57,625 nt of DNA. Origin: PFJX01 sp031426735 (GTDB lineage Bacteria; Pseudomonadota; Gammaproteobacteria; Burkholderiales; Thiobacillaceae). Of the stretch, positions 8,756-17,754 are shown one piece after another. Made by a program: the position numbers and the translations under genes. Location of the stretch: assembly GCA_031426735.1 (NCBI GenBank), contig JASJPK010000055.1:1-57625 (forward strand), in the 5' to 3' direction. Position 1 is the first letter of the stretch, and every line of letters begins with the position of its first letter. The notes under the pieces were generated by a model. The model saw nothing but the letters and a program-made list of their open reading frames with translations. It searched no databases and was not told the origin of the DNA.

Positions 8756-11700
8756 CTACACCGGCCAACTCACATCCAGCACGCGAACGAAGATGCGTTG
8801 CCGTTCCAGCGGGTCGAGTTGAGCTTCCAGGCGGGTTTTCAATTCTTCAGGTGAGCGCGGCTTTTTGCCGCCATCGATGGCGCGCGGCATGCCCATTTCG
8901 CCGAACCAGAGCACCAGATAGATGCCGTAGTCGTCGAAGGCGTATTGCCCGATCAACTGGTCGCGTAGCGCGCTCCACAATGAGACGTTGCTGTCGCGCT
9001 TGATTTCGATTGGGAGGCTGAATCGGGTTTGATATGACAACCGAAGATCGGCGCGCTTGTCGTTAGCGTAGTCGCCTTCCGGCTGACTATCGATGCCCAG
9101 CGGATCAAGGCGTGCGCGCAGGCGGGTAAGCAAGGTGTCGCGGCACAGGTTTTCTTCCCGCTGGCCGGTTCGCTGTTTGTTCTCGACATTCCAGAACGCG
9201 CGAAACCCATCGTCGTTTTCCTGGCGAATGTCCCGGGCAATGTCGTCCAGCACATCGAGAGCCAGCGCGGCGAGGTCGGCAATACTGGCTGGCGCCTGGT
9301 TGGCGAGTACCCGCGCCACTTCCAAAGGTGACAGGAAGCGAAATTCGTTTTCCCGCCGGCGTTGCTTCAATTCATGGCGCGTGGCTTCCAGCAGGTGTTT
9401 CAGCTTGTTGAGCGCGGGCAAACCCAGCAAACGGTCTATTTCCTGCTCCGCCTCGGGCGTTGCCAGCGCACTCAGGCGAATGATCAGGCTACGGACTTGG
9501 TCGCCACGCCGCATGGCTTCGGTCACCATTCCGCCTCCTTGTGGCCATTCGACTTCCGCATGCGGCGTTATGCGTTCGATCAGCTTGCCAAGGGTTCCGG
9601 CGGAAAACGCGTAGTCCTGATCGATGCGGCCCAAATGGTCGCCCAGAAACCCGGACAAATAATTTGCGCGAGATTCGGATTTCCAGACATATCGCCATAG
9701 CTCGGTCTCGTATTGCTGAGGATTGAGCAAGGAAGCTGTGGCCAGCCAATAGACCTTCTGGGCGGCGTCCATGCCTTTCATTGAAAGCTTCCGCTCGATC
9801 AGTGCGGGAAGCTGTTCTGGCGCATGGCGCAATGCGCCCATGAGCAGATTTTCCAGATGATGCAATTGCCCGCTACGCGCCCGGACCGGGAAGGTTTCCA
9901 GCAGACGTGGGGCAGCTAAGGTCGCTACCGCTCGGTAGTCTGGGTCTCGCTCCAGCGGATAGAGACCATTGGCGTGATCATTGCCGGCCTTCAGCGTGGC
10001 GCTTGCATAGTTGAACAAGACTTCGGCCACCAGTTCGGGGCGTTGCCGCACAAGATAAAGGAACCAATCCGGTGTGCTTCCGGTGCCATCCGTCAGGCGG
10101 AAGGCGACCATGCGGCGCAGGGTTTCTTCAGGAAGCGCATCGACTTCTTTCGCGCCATCCCGCCAGCGCAATTCCATGCCCACCAGTGAGGGGCGACGGA
10201 TGAAATGTTCCCGTTGCTTGATCGCAAGATCGACGATCTCATCCACCGTCGGCAGATCGTCGCGCAGGGGACAACGGCGGAAGCCGGCTTCTGCCATCGC
10301 CAATATTTCTTGGCCGTTCTCGCAATAACTTTCGAAGCGTTCGGCGGGGGTGGCTCCGTGCGTATCGGTATACAAATCCATCCATACACCGGCGAGCTGG
10401 TGCATCAGATCGACGCGGGCCGTGCCGGACTGGATTTGCGGCGAAAGACGTTGTAAATCTATGGCTCGATTGCGTTTGGCTTCACCTCTAGCCTGCAAAC
10501 TGTTTCTCTTGGCGGCGATACGTTCAAGATGCCGTTCTGGAATCAGCCAGACCAGCCTGGAATCAAGCCAGCTCTTGCGTTCGGGATGGGCGCTTGCCCA
10601 GTCTTCCAGTTTTTCCAACGTAAGTCCGGCATCACCGCGCTGGTTCATGAGGGCATTGAGCGCTTCCTCCAGATGAACCTGAGCAATCCCATCATCAGCT
10701 GCCACGTCCACTTGTTCGAGGTGCCACAGGCCAAGGTCTTCTGGTTGTGGCGCGTGATGTAAACGGTTCGACTGGTTGGCGATGCAGATGATTGGGTGCT
10801 CGTGGCCTTTGCAGTGTTCAAAACAGCGTGTTAACTGGCCTTTGTAGCGATCTGGACGAGAGCCAAGCCAGTCGGAAATGGCTACTTGCGAAGCTTCATC
10901 ACGTCGGATTTCTCCGTACTCGTCGGCACCGATCCCTAGCCAGGAATACAGGCGCTCATCGGTGATCAGGTCACCCAAAGTGGTGACGCCGCGCGCCAAT
11001 AGTTTGTCCGCCATTTCGTTAAGCGAACGTTCATAAGACGCATGTGACTGGACTTCCACACGGCCAACCAAACCATCCAGAAGAGTTGGCAAATGCTCAT
11101 CAGGTGCAAGTTGGGCCAATTCGTGCGTCCAGAACCAGTGATAAGCGCCCACCAAGCAGGGGTCTTTCAGGAAGTGCAGGTAGTCAAGCAAGGCTTCAGG
11201 CCCGATGTGTTGCGGGTAGAGATGCTGAAGCAGTCTCCCAGCCTGTTCGTCGCTGTCATCGACAACACGTCCAGCGCTGATGTCGTTGAGCAAGACCAAC
11301 GCCATTTGCGGCGTTGCGATCGATTTCAGCCAGATATCCAACGCGTCATGCCTTAATCGTGGCCAGAGGCTGGAATTGCGAACAATGTCCGGCAATGCCG
11401 CCCCAAGCGCTGGTGGCAACGTGTTCCCCGCAGCAAGGATATCCAGCACACAACTTAGAAACGCTTGACTGGCTTCATCGTGGTCTGGGTTTTGCAAAGC
11501 AGTCAAAAAGTCTTCAAGCAATTCCGGTCCCGCCAGTCCTCCGAAGGGATGCGTGTTCCTCACCCCCCATCGAAACCCGTGGTACTGCTCGGCTTCATTG
11601 CGAAGGCCCGCGAGTAGCGCACGTTTGTCCTGAGTCGACATCGGCTTGGCATCGCCATAGATCACCACAGTCAACGGGTCCGCCTCGATCAGTCGCGTCC

Positions 11701-12787
11701 GGGCCTTCTGGCTGTGCAGGGCGAGCCAGGCGAACAGGCCGCGCAAGCCGGCAACTGTGCGGCCATCCTGCCCCAGCAGCAGATTCAATATTCGTCCCAG
11801 CGGCAGGCCAGCGCTGTCGATTTGCCGCGCCAGCCAGAGCGCGGCGAGGTATTCGGCCACGCTACGGTGGCTGGGCACGAAGCGTTCTTCACCTTCCGGA
11901 CGAAACAGCTTGCTGCCTACAGCTTGGGCAGCGGCCTCCTGATCCGGTGGCGCGCAGCCATCGAGCGGGATGAAACGCGCGTCGGCACGGTCCGGATCAA
12001 GCGCGATCCCGGTCTGGTCGGACAGGAGCAGCACGGCGCAGAGTTGCCCGGCGGCATCAAGCCGGCTTGCCACGGAATGGGGTCGAGTGCGGGTCTTGTC
12101 GCGATGCCGTTTGTTGGACTCATCGGCCAGTTTTTCGCAGGCCAGTCGGAAGGTTGCTTCGCGAGTTTCCGGCCATTGGATCGTCGAACCATCTTCACTC
12201 CGGGTCGCTTGTGCCAGCAGGCCTAAGGTCTGCGGATTGTCGAGCAGACCCTGTACGCCAAGCTGCTCCGTTTTTTCGACGAAGGCATGCGGGTCCGCCA
12301 CGTCATGGTTGTCGCGCAACAGGGTGAGGATGTCTTCCGCGCTGAGTGGTTCGAGCTGCAACACCGCGATCCGGCCATCGACTGATGCCGACTTGAGGTC
12401 TTCGGTATCGGTGCTGCCGTACCAGTCGGCGGCGCGGCAAGCGATGCGGAACGGTGGGTAGTCCAATCGCTTGAGTTGGTTTCGTGCTCGACGCAGCGCG
12501 CTATCGTTCCCCGAACCAGCGCGTATCTCGTCCAGGCCATCGAGGAACAGGGTCTTGCCTCGCCAATCTTCGTCCAGATCGGTGTCGATGAAATCGGCAA
12601 TGCGTAGGTACTTGCCACCCGTAGCAGCGGCTTCCGCCTCGAATGACGTGCTCTTCCCGGCGCCCGGTTCTGCCAGCAGCACCCAGGCGGGAAGCTCACG
12701 GAAGGTATGCAGGTCTTCCGGCTTAGGCTCGGTCAGGCTCATGCCAGGATCTTCTACCTGGCGAGCACGGCGTGGGACCCGGGTCAT
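8756..12787 (-). CDS. NACHT-like STAND NTPase with C-terminal PD-(D/E)xK nuclease motif
   Basis: A 1343-residue protein. The N-terminus holds a P-loop NTPase: Walker A AEPGAGKST (39-47), Walker B TLFLDGLDE (79-87) with the G-x-DE arrangement typical of NACHT modules, and FRIACRAADW (about 113-122), the usual sensor position. About 900 residues of helical, HEAT/TPR-like sequence follow. Near the C-terminus D1247, E1261-x-K1263 (PIEIKR) and a downstream QLIGQY make a RecB/Cas4-like nuclease signature. STAND NTPases of this kind commonly sense phage proteins, but their effector is usually N-terminal; here a nuclease sits at the C-terminus. The start is 4 bp after the stop of the ATPase gene and behind GGAG, so the two are translationally coupled. 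A defence role is inferred, not shown. Confidence 0.7.
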   Translation of the reverse strand: MTRVPRRARQVEDPGMSLTEPKPEDLHTFRELPAWVLLAEPGAGKSTSFEAEAAATGGKYLRIADFIDTDLDEDWRGKTLFLDGLDEIRAGSGNDSALRRARNQLKRLDYPPFRIACRAADWYGSTDTEDLKSASVDGRIAVLQLEPLSAEDILTLLRDNHDVADPHAFVEKTEQLGVQGLLDNPQTLGLLAQATRSEDGSTIQWPETREATFRLACEKLADESNKRHRDKTRTRPHSVASRLDAAGQLCAVLLLSDQTGIALDPDRADARFIPLDGCAPPDQEAAAQAVGSKLFRPEGEERFVPSHRSVAEYLAALWLARQIDSAGLPLGRILNLLLGQDGRTVAGLRGLFAWLALHSQKARTRLIEADPLTVVIYGDAKPMSTQDKRALLAGLRNEAEQYHGFRWGVRNTHPFGGLAGPELLEDFLTALQNPDHDEASQAFLSCVLDILAAGNTLPPALGAALPDIVRNSSLWPRLRHDALDIWLKSIATPQMALVLLNDISAGRVVDDSDEQAGRLLQHLYPQHIGPEALLDYLHFLKDPCLVGAYHWFWTHELAQLAPDEHLPTLLDGLVGRVEVQSHASYERSLNEMADKLLARGVTTLGDLITDERLYSWLGIGADEYGEIRRDEASQVAISDWLGSRPDRYKGQLTRCFEHCKGHEHPIICIANQSNRLHHAPQPEDLGLWHLEQVDVAADDGIAQVHLEEALNALMNQRGDAGLTLEKLEDWASAHPERKSWLDSRLVWLIPERHLERIAAKRNSLQARGEAKRNRAIDLQRLSPQIQSGTARVDLMHQLAGVWMDLYTDTHGATPAERFESYCENGQEILAMAEAGFRRCPLRDDLPTVDEIVDLAIKQREHFIRRPSLVGMELRWRDGAKEVDALPEETLRRMVAFRLTDGTGSTPDWFLYLVRQRPELVAEVLFNYASATLKAGNDHANGLYPLERDPDYRAVATLAAPRLLETFPVRARSGQLHHLENLLMGALRHAPEQLPALIERKLSMKGMDAAQKVYWLATASLLNPQQYETELWRYVWKSESRANYLSGFLGDHLGRIDQDYAFSAGTLGKLIERITPHAEVEWPQGGGMVTEAMRRGDQVRSLIIRLSALATPEAEQEIDRLLGLPALNKLKHLLEATRHELKQRRRENEFRFLSPLEVARVLANQAPASIADLAALALDVLDDIARDIRQENDDGFRAFWNVENKQRTGQREENLCRDTLLTRLRARLDPLGIDSQPEGDYANDKRADLRLSYQTRFSLPIEIKRDSNVSLWSALRDQLIGQYAFDDYGIYLVLWFGEMGMPRAIDGGKKPRSPEELKTRLEAQLDPLERQRIFVRVLDVSWPV

Positions 12788-12791
12788 CGAT

Positions 12792-14045
12792 TCACTCCAG
12801 CCAGTCCCCGGCCGGGCGGGCGAGAAATTCGGTCAACGGTATACCACCCTCGCCGACGATCAGCGCGCGCGCGGCAGTGTAATTTCCGGTAAACGCTGCC
12901 AGACCTTTCGGCTTGGCGAATCCCGTGCCGCTCTTGACCTCGATGGCAGCCAGTTTCCGCCCATTGCTCAGGACGAAATCCACTTCATCCGGGCTTTCCC
13001 GCCAGTACTGCACTTGGCAATCGTCGTTTGCGCTGTTGCACAGATGGGCGCCGATGGCGCTCTCCACCAGCCGGCCCCAGTAGCTCCGATCGTTGCGTGC
13101 TTCGGTGAAGGTGTAGCCACCCAACGCGGAGATCAGCGCCGTATTGAGCGCGTTGAGTTTTGGAATGGAAGCGCGCTGCCGGTGTTTCTGGCCGGCGTAT
13201 TTGGAGAGCCCGGTGAGCAAGCCGGCCTGCGAGAGCAATTCGAGGTAATGCGCCAGGGTCACAGTGTTGCCTTTGTCCTGCAACTGTCCTAGCAGCTTGG
13301 TGTAGGAAATGATTTGCCCGGAATAGGCGCAACCCAGTTCGAACAAGGTCTTCAGCAGGGCGGGCTTATCCACCCGCGTCATTTCCAGGATGTCCCTCTG
13401 GATGATCGGATGAATCAGCGCGCTGCGCACATATTCGCGCCAGCGGCGCTCATCATGAATCCGTCCCGCGCTGCCGGGATAGCCGCCAAAGTAGATGAAC
13501 TCATCGAAGGAGTAATCGAAGGCTTCCTGCATTTCGGGATATGACCAATGCGTCATGCGTATCGGTTCATAGCGCCCGGCCAGGCTTTCCGTCAGCCCTT
13601 TCTGCATCAGCCAGGGCGAGGAGCCCAGCAGGATGACATGCAGGTTGAGACCTTCGGCGCGGTCCGCATCCCACAAGCCTTTAACCACCTCGGACCAACG
13701 CGGGATTTTCTGGATTTCGTCGATGGCCAGGATATAGGACTGACCTTCCGGCAGCGCCTTGGCTCTAGAGCGCGCTTGCGTCCACTGCCGCACCAACCAC
13801 TCGGCGGTGGGGATTGCGCCTGGGATTGGTAGCGCTGCCGATATTGCGGTGCTGGCACTGAACGGGTCGGCTACCTCGGCAAGCGGTTGATCCACCGCTG
13901 CGAAAGTGGCTGGCCGCCCGGCAAGGACTTGGCGCACCAAGGTGCTCTTGCCGACCTGACGTGGGCCGGCGACGACGATCATGAAGGTCGGCGGTTCGTT
14001 CAGGCGAGTTCGTAATATCAGTGCATGGTGGCGCTCGAATGGCAT
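12792..14045 (-). CDS. AAA ATPase with DUF4143-type C-terminus
   Basis: A 417-residue protein. Walker A is GPRQVGKST (27-35) and Walker B LAIDEIQ (106-112), followed by LLGSSPWLM (sensor 1) and FGGYPG, the hallmark order of the AAA_14/DUF4143 family. The C-terminal domain ends with DEVDF...AAIEVKSG (D356, E369, K371), a PD-(D/E)xK-like motif usual in this family. Such proteins are abundant, often in accessory islands, and their role is mostly unknown; some may act in toxin/antitoxin or DNA-related functions. It is the first gene of a two-gene operon with the NACHT-like NTPase and lies directly behind a strong promoter with a palindromic site, which suggests tight control of the pair. Confidence 0.85.
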   Translation of the reverse strand: MPFERHHALILRTRLNEPPTFMIVVAGPRQVGKSTLVRQVLAGRPATFAAVDQPLAEVADPFSASTAISAALPIPGAIPTAEWLVRQWTQARSRAKALPEGQSYILAIDEIQKIPRWSEVVKGLWDADRAEGLNLHVILLGSSPWLMQKGLTESLAGRYEPIRMTHWSYPEMQEAFDYSFDEFIYFGGYPGSAGRIHDERRWREYVRSALIHPIIQRDILEMTRVDKPALLKTLFELGCAYSGQIISYTKLLGQLQDKGNTVTLAHYLELLSQAGLLTGLSKYAGQKHRQRASIPKLNALNTALISALGGYTFTEARNDRSYWGRLVESAIGAHLCNSANDDCQVQYWRESPDEVDFVLSNGRKLAAIEVKSGTGFAKPKGLAAFTGNYTAARALIVGEGGIPLTEFLARPAGDWLE

Positions 14046-14058
14046 GTGTTTCTTTTAG

Positions 14059-14105
14059 TGAGTAAATTTACTCATAAATGTAAATTTGCATGCAGACAAT
14101 GACAA
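14059..14105 (-). promoter_or_regulatory. Promoter and palindromic operator of the ATPase/NTPase operon
   Basis: Read on the minus strand: -35 TTGTCA (14100-14105), a 17-bp spacer, -10 TACATT (14077-14082), then a perfect 16-bp palindrome TGAGTAAATTTACTCA (14059-14074) where transcription should start, 13 bp before the ATG. A repressor bound there would block initiation. The stretch is markedly AT-rich against its surroundings. No candidate regulator gene is adjacent. Confidence 0.65.
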
Positions 14106-14554
14106 GTCCTTTCTTAAGAAACCATTGTGAAGATCTGTGCCACTAATAGGAGGCATATATTCAGATTCCTTGAGGCCCACTGAGGCCGAAGTTGGCCGCT
14201 GGGCTCTTGCCTCCAGATGTCTCTTGGTAGATAGGTAGCTGACGTTCAGCAGGCTGCATTTCACGTTGCGTCAGCGTCTCTTGATGGCCTGGAACTGCTC
14301 TTGGTAAGGGCATCCGTTAAGCTGCCGTTGGAGAAAATTCCAAGCACGTCCGCCAACGTCGGCAATGGCCGACCATGAGACGGTCAGGCTCAACTGCGAT
14401 AGCAACCACTTCGCCCCAAGTTATCGCCTGCGATCCGCCAACGGAATCTGAGACCAGTTTCACACCATCTCAAACGGGCTGATTTTGATATGGGCTGCTT
14501 TTTTGAGGTGAAATACGCGGCCAGCCCCCGTTCAGAATTTCCGAGGTCGTTGAA
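14106..14554. other. Gap without a recognisable gene
   Basis: About 450 bp between the accessory operon and the PaaK-like gene. I see no RNA gene, no terminator with a T-run and no convincing reading frame. Composition is less GC-rich than the flanks, as expected at the edge of an acquired segment. Confidence 0.4.
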
Positions 14555-15826
14555 GTGCATTCCCTCCGCCACTGGCTGCATCGCCGCCGCTATCCGCTCC
14601 GCTACGCCCAGCTCGATCAATTGCTGCGCAATCAGGCGTTGAGCCGGGAACAACTGTTGCGCAAGCAGCAGGCGGATTTCGCCGAGATGGTGGCTTTTGC
14701 CGCCGCCAACGTGCCGTATTACGCGGAGACGCTGGCGGGGCGGCAGCTCGGCGATCTGCCGATTCTGGACAAGGACGCGGTGCGCGAGCGGTTGGACGAT
14801 TTGCTGGCGCGCGACGCGGATCGCGCGCTGGCCAGGATCGGGCATACCGGCGGTTCGACCGGCAAGCCGCTGGCGTTCTGGTATGACGCGGAGAAGCATG
14901 AGTTGATGCGGGCCGGGATGATGCGCGGTTTCATGATGTCGGGCTGGCGGCCGGGGCAGAAGGTGCTGAATTTCTGGGGCGCGCGGCAGGATGTGGCGGC
15001 GGGCGGGGTGTTCGGTTCCCACTGGTCGGATTTGATCGCTGCCGAGAAGACCATCGGCGCGACCGAGTTCAGCGAGGCGAAGCTGCAGGCGTGGGCGCGC
15101 TGCGTGCAGGACTATCGGCCGGTTCTGCTCTACGGCTATGCCTCGGCGATGAGCGAACTGGCGCGCTTCGTCATCGCCGGCAAGATGGCCATGCCGCGCA
15201 GTTTGTTGGGCGTGTATTCGACTGCCGAGGTGTTGACCGAATCGCAGCGCGAATCGATGCAGCAGGCGTTCGGTTGCAAGGTGTTCAACCAGTACGGCTG
15301 CCGCGAGGTGCCCAACATCGCCTGGGAGTGCCGGCACGGCAACATGCATGTGTTCGCCGATCTGGTTTATCTGGAATCGGTGCCGGGCGAGGGCGAAGAC
15401 CGCCTGCTGGTGACCTCGCTGACCAATCGGCTGATGCCGTTCATCCGCTACGACATCGGCGATTCCGGCCGCCTGCTGGACGGCGAATGCGCCTGCGGTT
15501 CGCCGTTTCCGCTGATGGAAATGGGCATGTGCCGGCAGAACGATCTGATCCGCAGCCGTGCCGGCAAGCGCATTCATCCCGGTTTTTTCAACCACTTGCT
15601 CGACGGCCAGACGCAGGTTCGGCAATTCCAGTGGGTGCAGCACGATTTCGACCGGATCGCGCTGAATCTGGTCGCTTCCGGAAAGTTGAGCGCGGCCACG
15701 CTGGCCGGCTTGAACGCGAATCTCCGCCGCATGCTCGAATCCGAGGTCGTGCTGGAAGTGAACTATCTGGACGAAATCCCGCGCACGCTTTCCGGCAAGC
15801 ATCGCTTCGTCATCGGCATGGGCTAG
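14555..15826 (+). CDS. PaaK/CapK-type adenylate-forming enzyme
   Basis: A 423-residue protein with a GTG start after CCGAGG. It has the adenylation motifs HTGGSTGKPLAFWYD (about residues 106-120, ATP/phosphate loop), QYGCREVP (the A5-like motif), RYDIGDSG (A7-like, ribose contact) and a C-terminal RTLSGKHRF. This is the phenylacetate-CoA ligase / CapK group, which activates carboxylic acids as acyl-AMP, usually for CoA or another thiol. CECACGSPFP near residue 310 may bind a structural metal. Many CapK-like members sit in polysaccharide or peptide-modification clusters rather than in phenylacetate catabolism; no paa genes are here. Substrate unknown. The next gene on the strand is a SagB-like oxidoreductase, a possible partner. 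Confidence 0.8.
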   Translation: MHSLRHWLHRRRYPLRYAQLDQLLRNQALSREQLLRKQQADFAEMVAFAAANVPYYAETLAGRQLGDLPILDKDAVRERLDDLLARDADRALARIGHTGGSTGKPLAFWYDAEKHELMRAGMMRGFMMSGWRPGQKVLNFWGARQDVAAGGVFGSHWSDLIAAEKTIGATEFSEAKLQAWARCVQDYRPVLLYGYASAMSELARFVIAGKMAMPRSLLGVYSTAEVLTESQRESMQQAFGCKVFNQYGCREVPNIAWECRHGNMHVFADLVYLESVPGEGEDRLLVTSLTNRLMPFIRYDIGDSGRLLDGECACGSPFPLMEMGMCRQNDLIRSRAGKRIHPGFFNHLLDGQTQVRQFQWVQHDFDRIALNLVASGKLSAATLAGLNANLRRMLESEVVLEVNYLDEIPRTLSGKHRFVIGMG

Positions 15827-15830
15827 TGCT

Positions 15831-16009
15831 TACTTGCACAAGTCTTGCTGTATTCGATTCGGCTGCCCAGCCGCCTCTCTGTACTCACGCAGACTGATGC
15901 AAGTAAGTACTGGCGTGGTGTTGCACTCTTGCGAGAACGTAAGCGCTAGCCAATGTGGGTCGGGCTGAAGCCCGACTTGTCGTGACCAACGAGCCGGCTG
16001 GAAGCCGGC
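15831..16009. repeat. Inverted repeat and two REP-like hairpins
   Basis: The 308-bp space holds arms CTTACTTGCA (15831) and TGCAAGTAAG (about 15897), facing each other ~56 bp apart, then two short hairpins: GTCGGGCTGAAGCCCGAC (15959-15976) and GCCGGCTGGAAGCCGGC (15993-16009). The latter are of the common GC-rich REP type. The reading frame of the next gene is open through this area, but that is incidental. Confidence 0.7.
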
Positions 16010-16134
16010 GCTCCAGCAGGGCGCCGATTTCACGTTTTATCTTCCCGATAACGTGCAACGCCACACTCGCTCCGCATTGCCAACCCAACGCCGCCCCGCC
16101 AATATGCGGCGACCCCAAGTGCCCGAGGCATGAA

Positions 16135-17676
16135 TTGACCGACCCCATTGCCACCACGCTGGCCTACCACGCCCGCACCAAACACCAGCTCGACCGCTAT
16201 GCTGCCGGCCCCGGTTCGCTCGATTGGGATGCACAGCCGGACCCGTTCCGCCGCTGGCCCGGCGCGCAGACGACGCCATTGCCGCGCGCGGTGTTGCCGA
16301 CCGACATCGCCTGGCCGCAGCTCGATCAAGCGCGGCCGGCGCAGGAATTCACGCCGGCCAGCCTGGGTTCGCTGCTGCGCTTGTGCGCCGGCATCACGGC
16401 CTGGAAGCAATACGGCCCGAGCCGTTGGTCGCTGCGCGCGCACCCGTCCTCCGGCAATCTGCATCCGACCGAAACCTGGCTGATCGCCGCCGGCGTGCCT
16501 GGCCTGGACGACGGTTTGCAGCATTACCAAGCCAGCGACCACAGCCTGGAACGGCGCGCCTGGGGCGATACGGCGCCCGCCGGCGTCTGGCTCGGTTACA
16601 GCTCGATTGCTTGGCGCGAAGCCTGGAAGTATGGCGAACGCGCCTTCCGTTATTGCCAACTCGACATGGGCCATGTGCTGGCCGCGCTGGCCTACGCCGC
16701 CGCGCTGCATGGCTGGCAAGCGCGTCTGGTCGGACTCGACTCGGCCGGGGTGGCGCAGCGCCTCGGCGTCGACCGCGCGGGCGATTACGTCGGCGTCGAA
16801 GGCGAGGAAGGCGAGGTCATCGTCGCGCTGCACGCCGAAGCCGATGCATCCCAGGTCGCGCCGCCGGTCTGGTCGCACTGGGCCGGCCAGGCCAGCCTGC
16901 TCGACCCGAAGCCGATGTACCAATGGCCGCTGATCGAGGAAGTGGCGATGGCGACGCGCGGCGCGCTGCCGGCAAGCCCGCAGGCAGCGGCCAGCGCGGC
17001 GGCGAGGGTCGAGTCCGCTTCGACTCTCGCCGCCACCCAGGTCATCCTGCAACGCCGCAGCGCGCAAGCCTTCGATGGCGTCGGCGTGCTGCCGCATGCC
17101 GTCTTCCGCCGCCTGCTTGCGGCGCTGCTGCCGGGCGGCTCGCCGGTCTGGCGGTTGTGGCCGTACGCTGCGCGCGTGCATCCGATCCTGCTGGTGCATC
17201 GGGTGGAAGGCCTGAAACCCGGTCTGTATGCGTTGCCGCGTACCGAGGCGGCCTTGCCGGAACTACGCCAGGCCATGCCGGAACAGTTCGCCTGGACGCC
17301 GGCCGATGCGGAACTGCCGCTCTACCAACTGCTCGCCGCCAAGGCGGAACGCACCGCGCGCACGCTGTCCTGCCATCAGGACATCGCCTCGCACAGCGCC
17401 GTCACGTTCATGTTCATCGCCGAATTCGATGCGCCGATCGAGGCCAATCCCGCTGCCTGGCGCCATCTGCATTGGGAAGCCGGCATGCTCGGCCACTGCC
17501 TCGGCCTGGAAGCCGAAGCGGCAGGCTGGCGCGGCACCGGCATCGGCTGCTTCTTCGACGACGCGGTGCATGAGGTGCTCGGTTTGGGCGATACGCGCTA
17601 TCAGGTGGTGTACCACTTCGCGCTCGGTATTCCGGTCGACGATGCGCGGCTGACCACATTGCCGGCGTATGCGTGA
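16135..17676 (+). CDS. SagB-like nitroreductase-fold protein, two tandem domains
   Basis: A 513-residue protein. I place the start at the TTG at 16135 (LTDPIATTLAYHARTKH) because GAGG lies 7 bp before it; the frame upstream runs through REP hairpins. The N-terminal half has the SagB/ThcOx FMN signature HPSSGNLHPTETW (about residue 104) and the C-terminal half a second nitroreductase-like domain opening with ILQRRSAQAFDG. SagB-type enzymes are FMN dehydrogenases, best known for oxidising azolines to azoles in peptide natural products, but most stand-alone homologues are uncharacterised. No YcaO or precursor peptide gene is visible nearby, so azole chemistry is not supported. It follows a PaaK-like gene and precedes the converging alpha-E/ATP-grasp operon. 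Confidence 0.75.
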   Translation: MTDPIATTLAYHARTKHQLDRYAAGPGSLDWDAQPDPFRRWPGAQTTPLPRAVLPTDIAWPQLDQARPAQEFTPASLGSLLRLCAGITAWKQYGPSRWSLRAHPSSGNLHPTETWLIAAGVPGLDDGLQHYQASDHSLERRAWGDTAPAGVWLGYSSIAWREAWKYGERAFRYCQLDMGHVLAALAYAAALHGWQARLVGLDSAGVAQRLGVDRAGDYVGVEGEEGEVIVALHAEADASQVAPPVWSHWAGQASLLDPKPMYQWPLIEEVAMATRGALPASPQAAASAAARVESASTLAATQVILQRRSAQAFDGVGVLPHAVFRRLLAALLPGGSPVWRLWPYAARVHPILLVHRVEGLKPGLYALPRTEAALPELRQAMPEQFAWTPADAELPLYQLLAAKAERTARTLSCHQDIASHSAVTFMFIAEFDAPIEANPAAWRHLHWEAGMLGHCLGLEAEAAGWRGTGIGCFFDDAVHEVLGLGDTRYQVVYHFALGIPVDDARLTTLPAYA

Positions 17677-17754
17677 GGCGGGTTGCTAGCTCCGTCAAGC
17701 GTCAGGGTGCGCACGGCACCCTACTTCAGCGAGTGCCGCTGCATCGCCGGGGCA

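Noticed and set aside
8600..14260. Short similarity (GTCAGCTACCT) on both sides of the ATPase/NTPase island as possible att sites
   Set aside because: Only about 11 bases are shared, in opposite orientation, with no integrase gene; not enough for an attachment site.
15955..16134. Longer N-terminus for the SagB-like protein
   Set aside because: The extra 60 codons are translated REP hairpins; the TTG at 16135 has a proper ribosome site.
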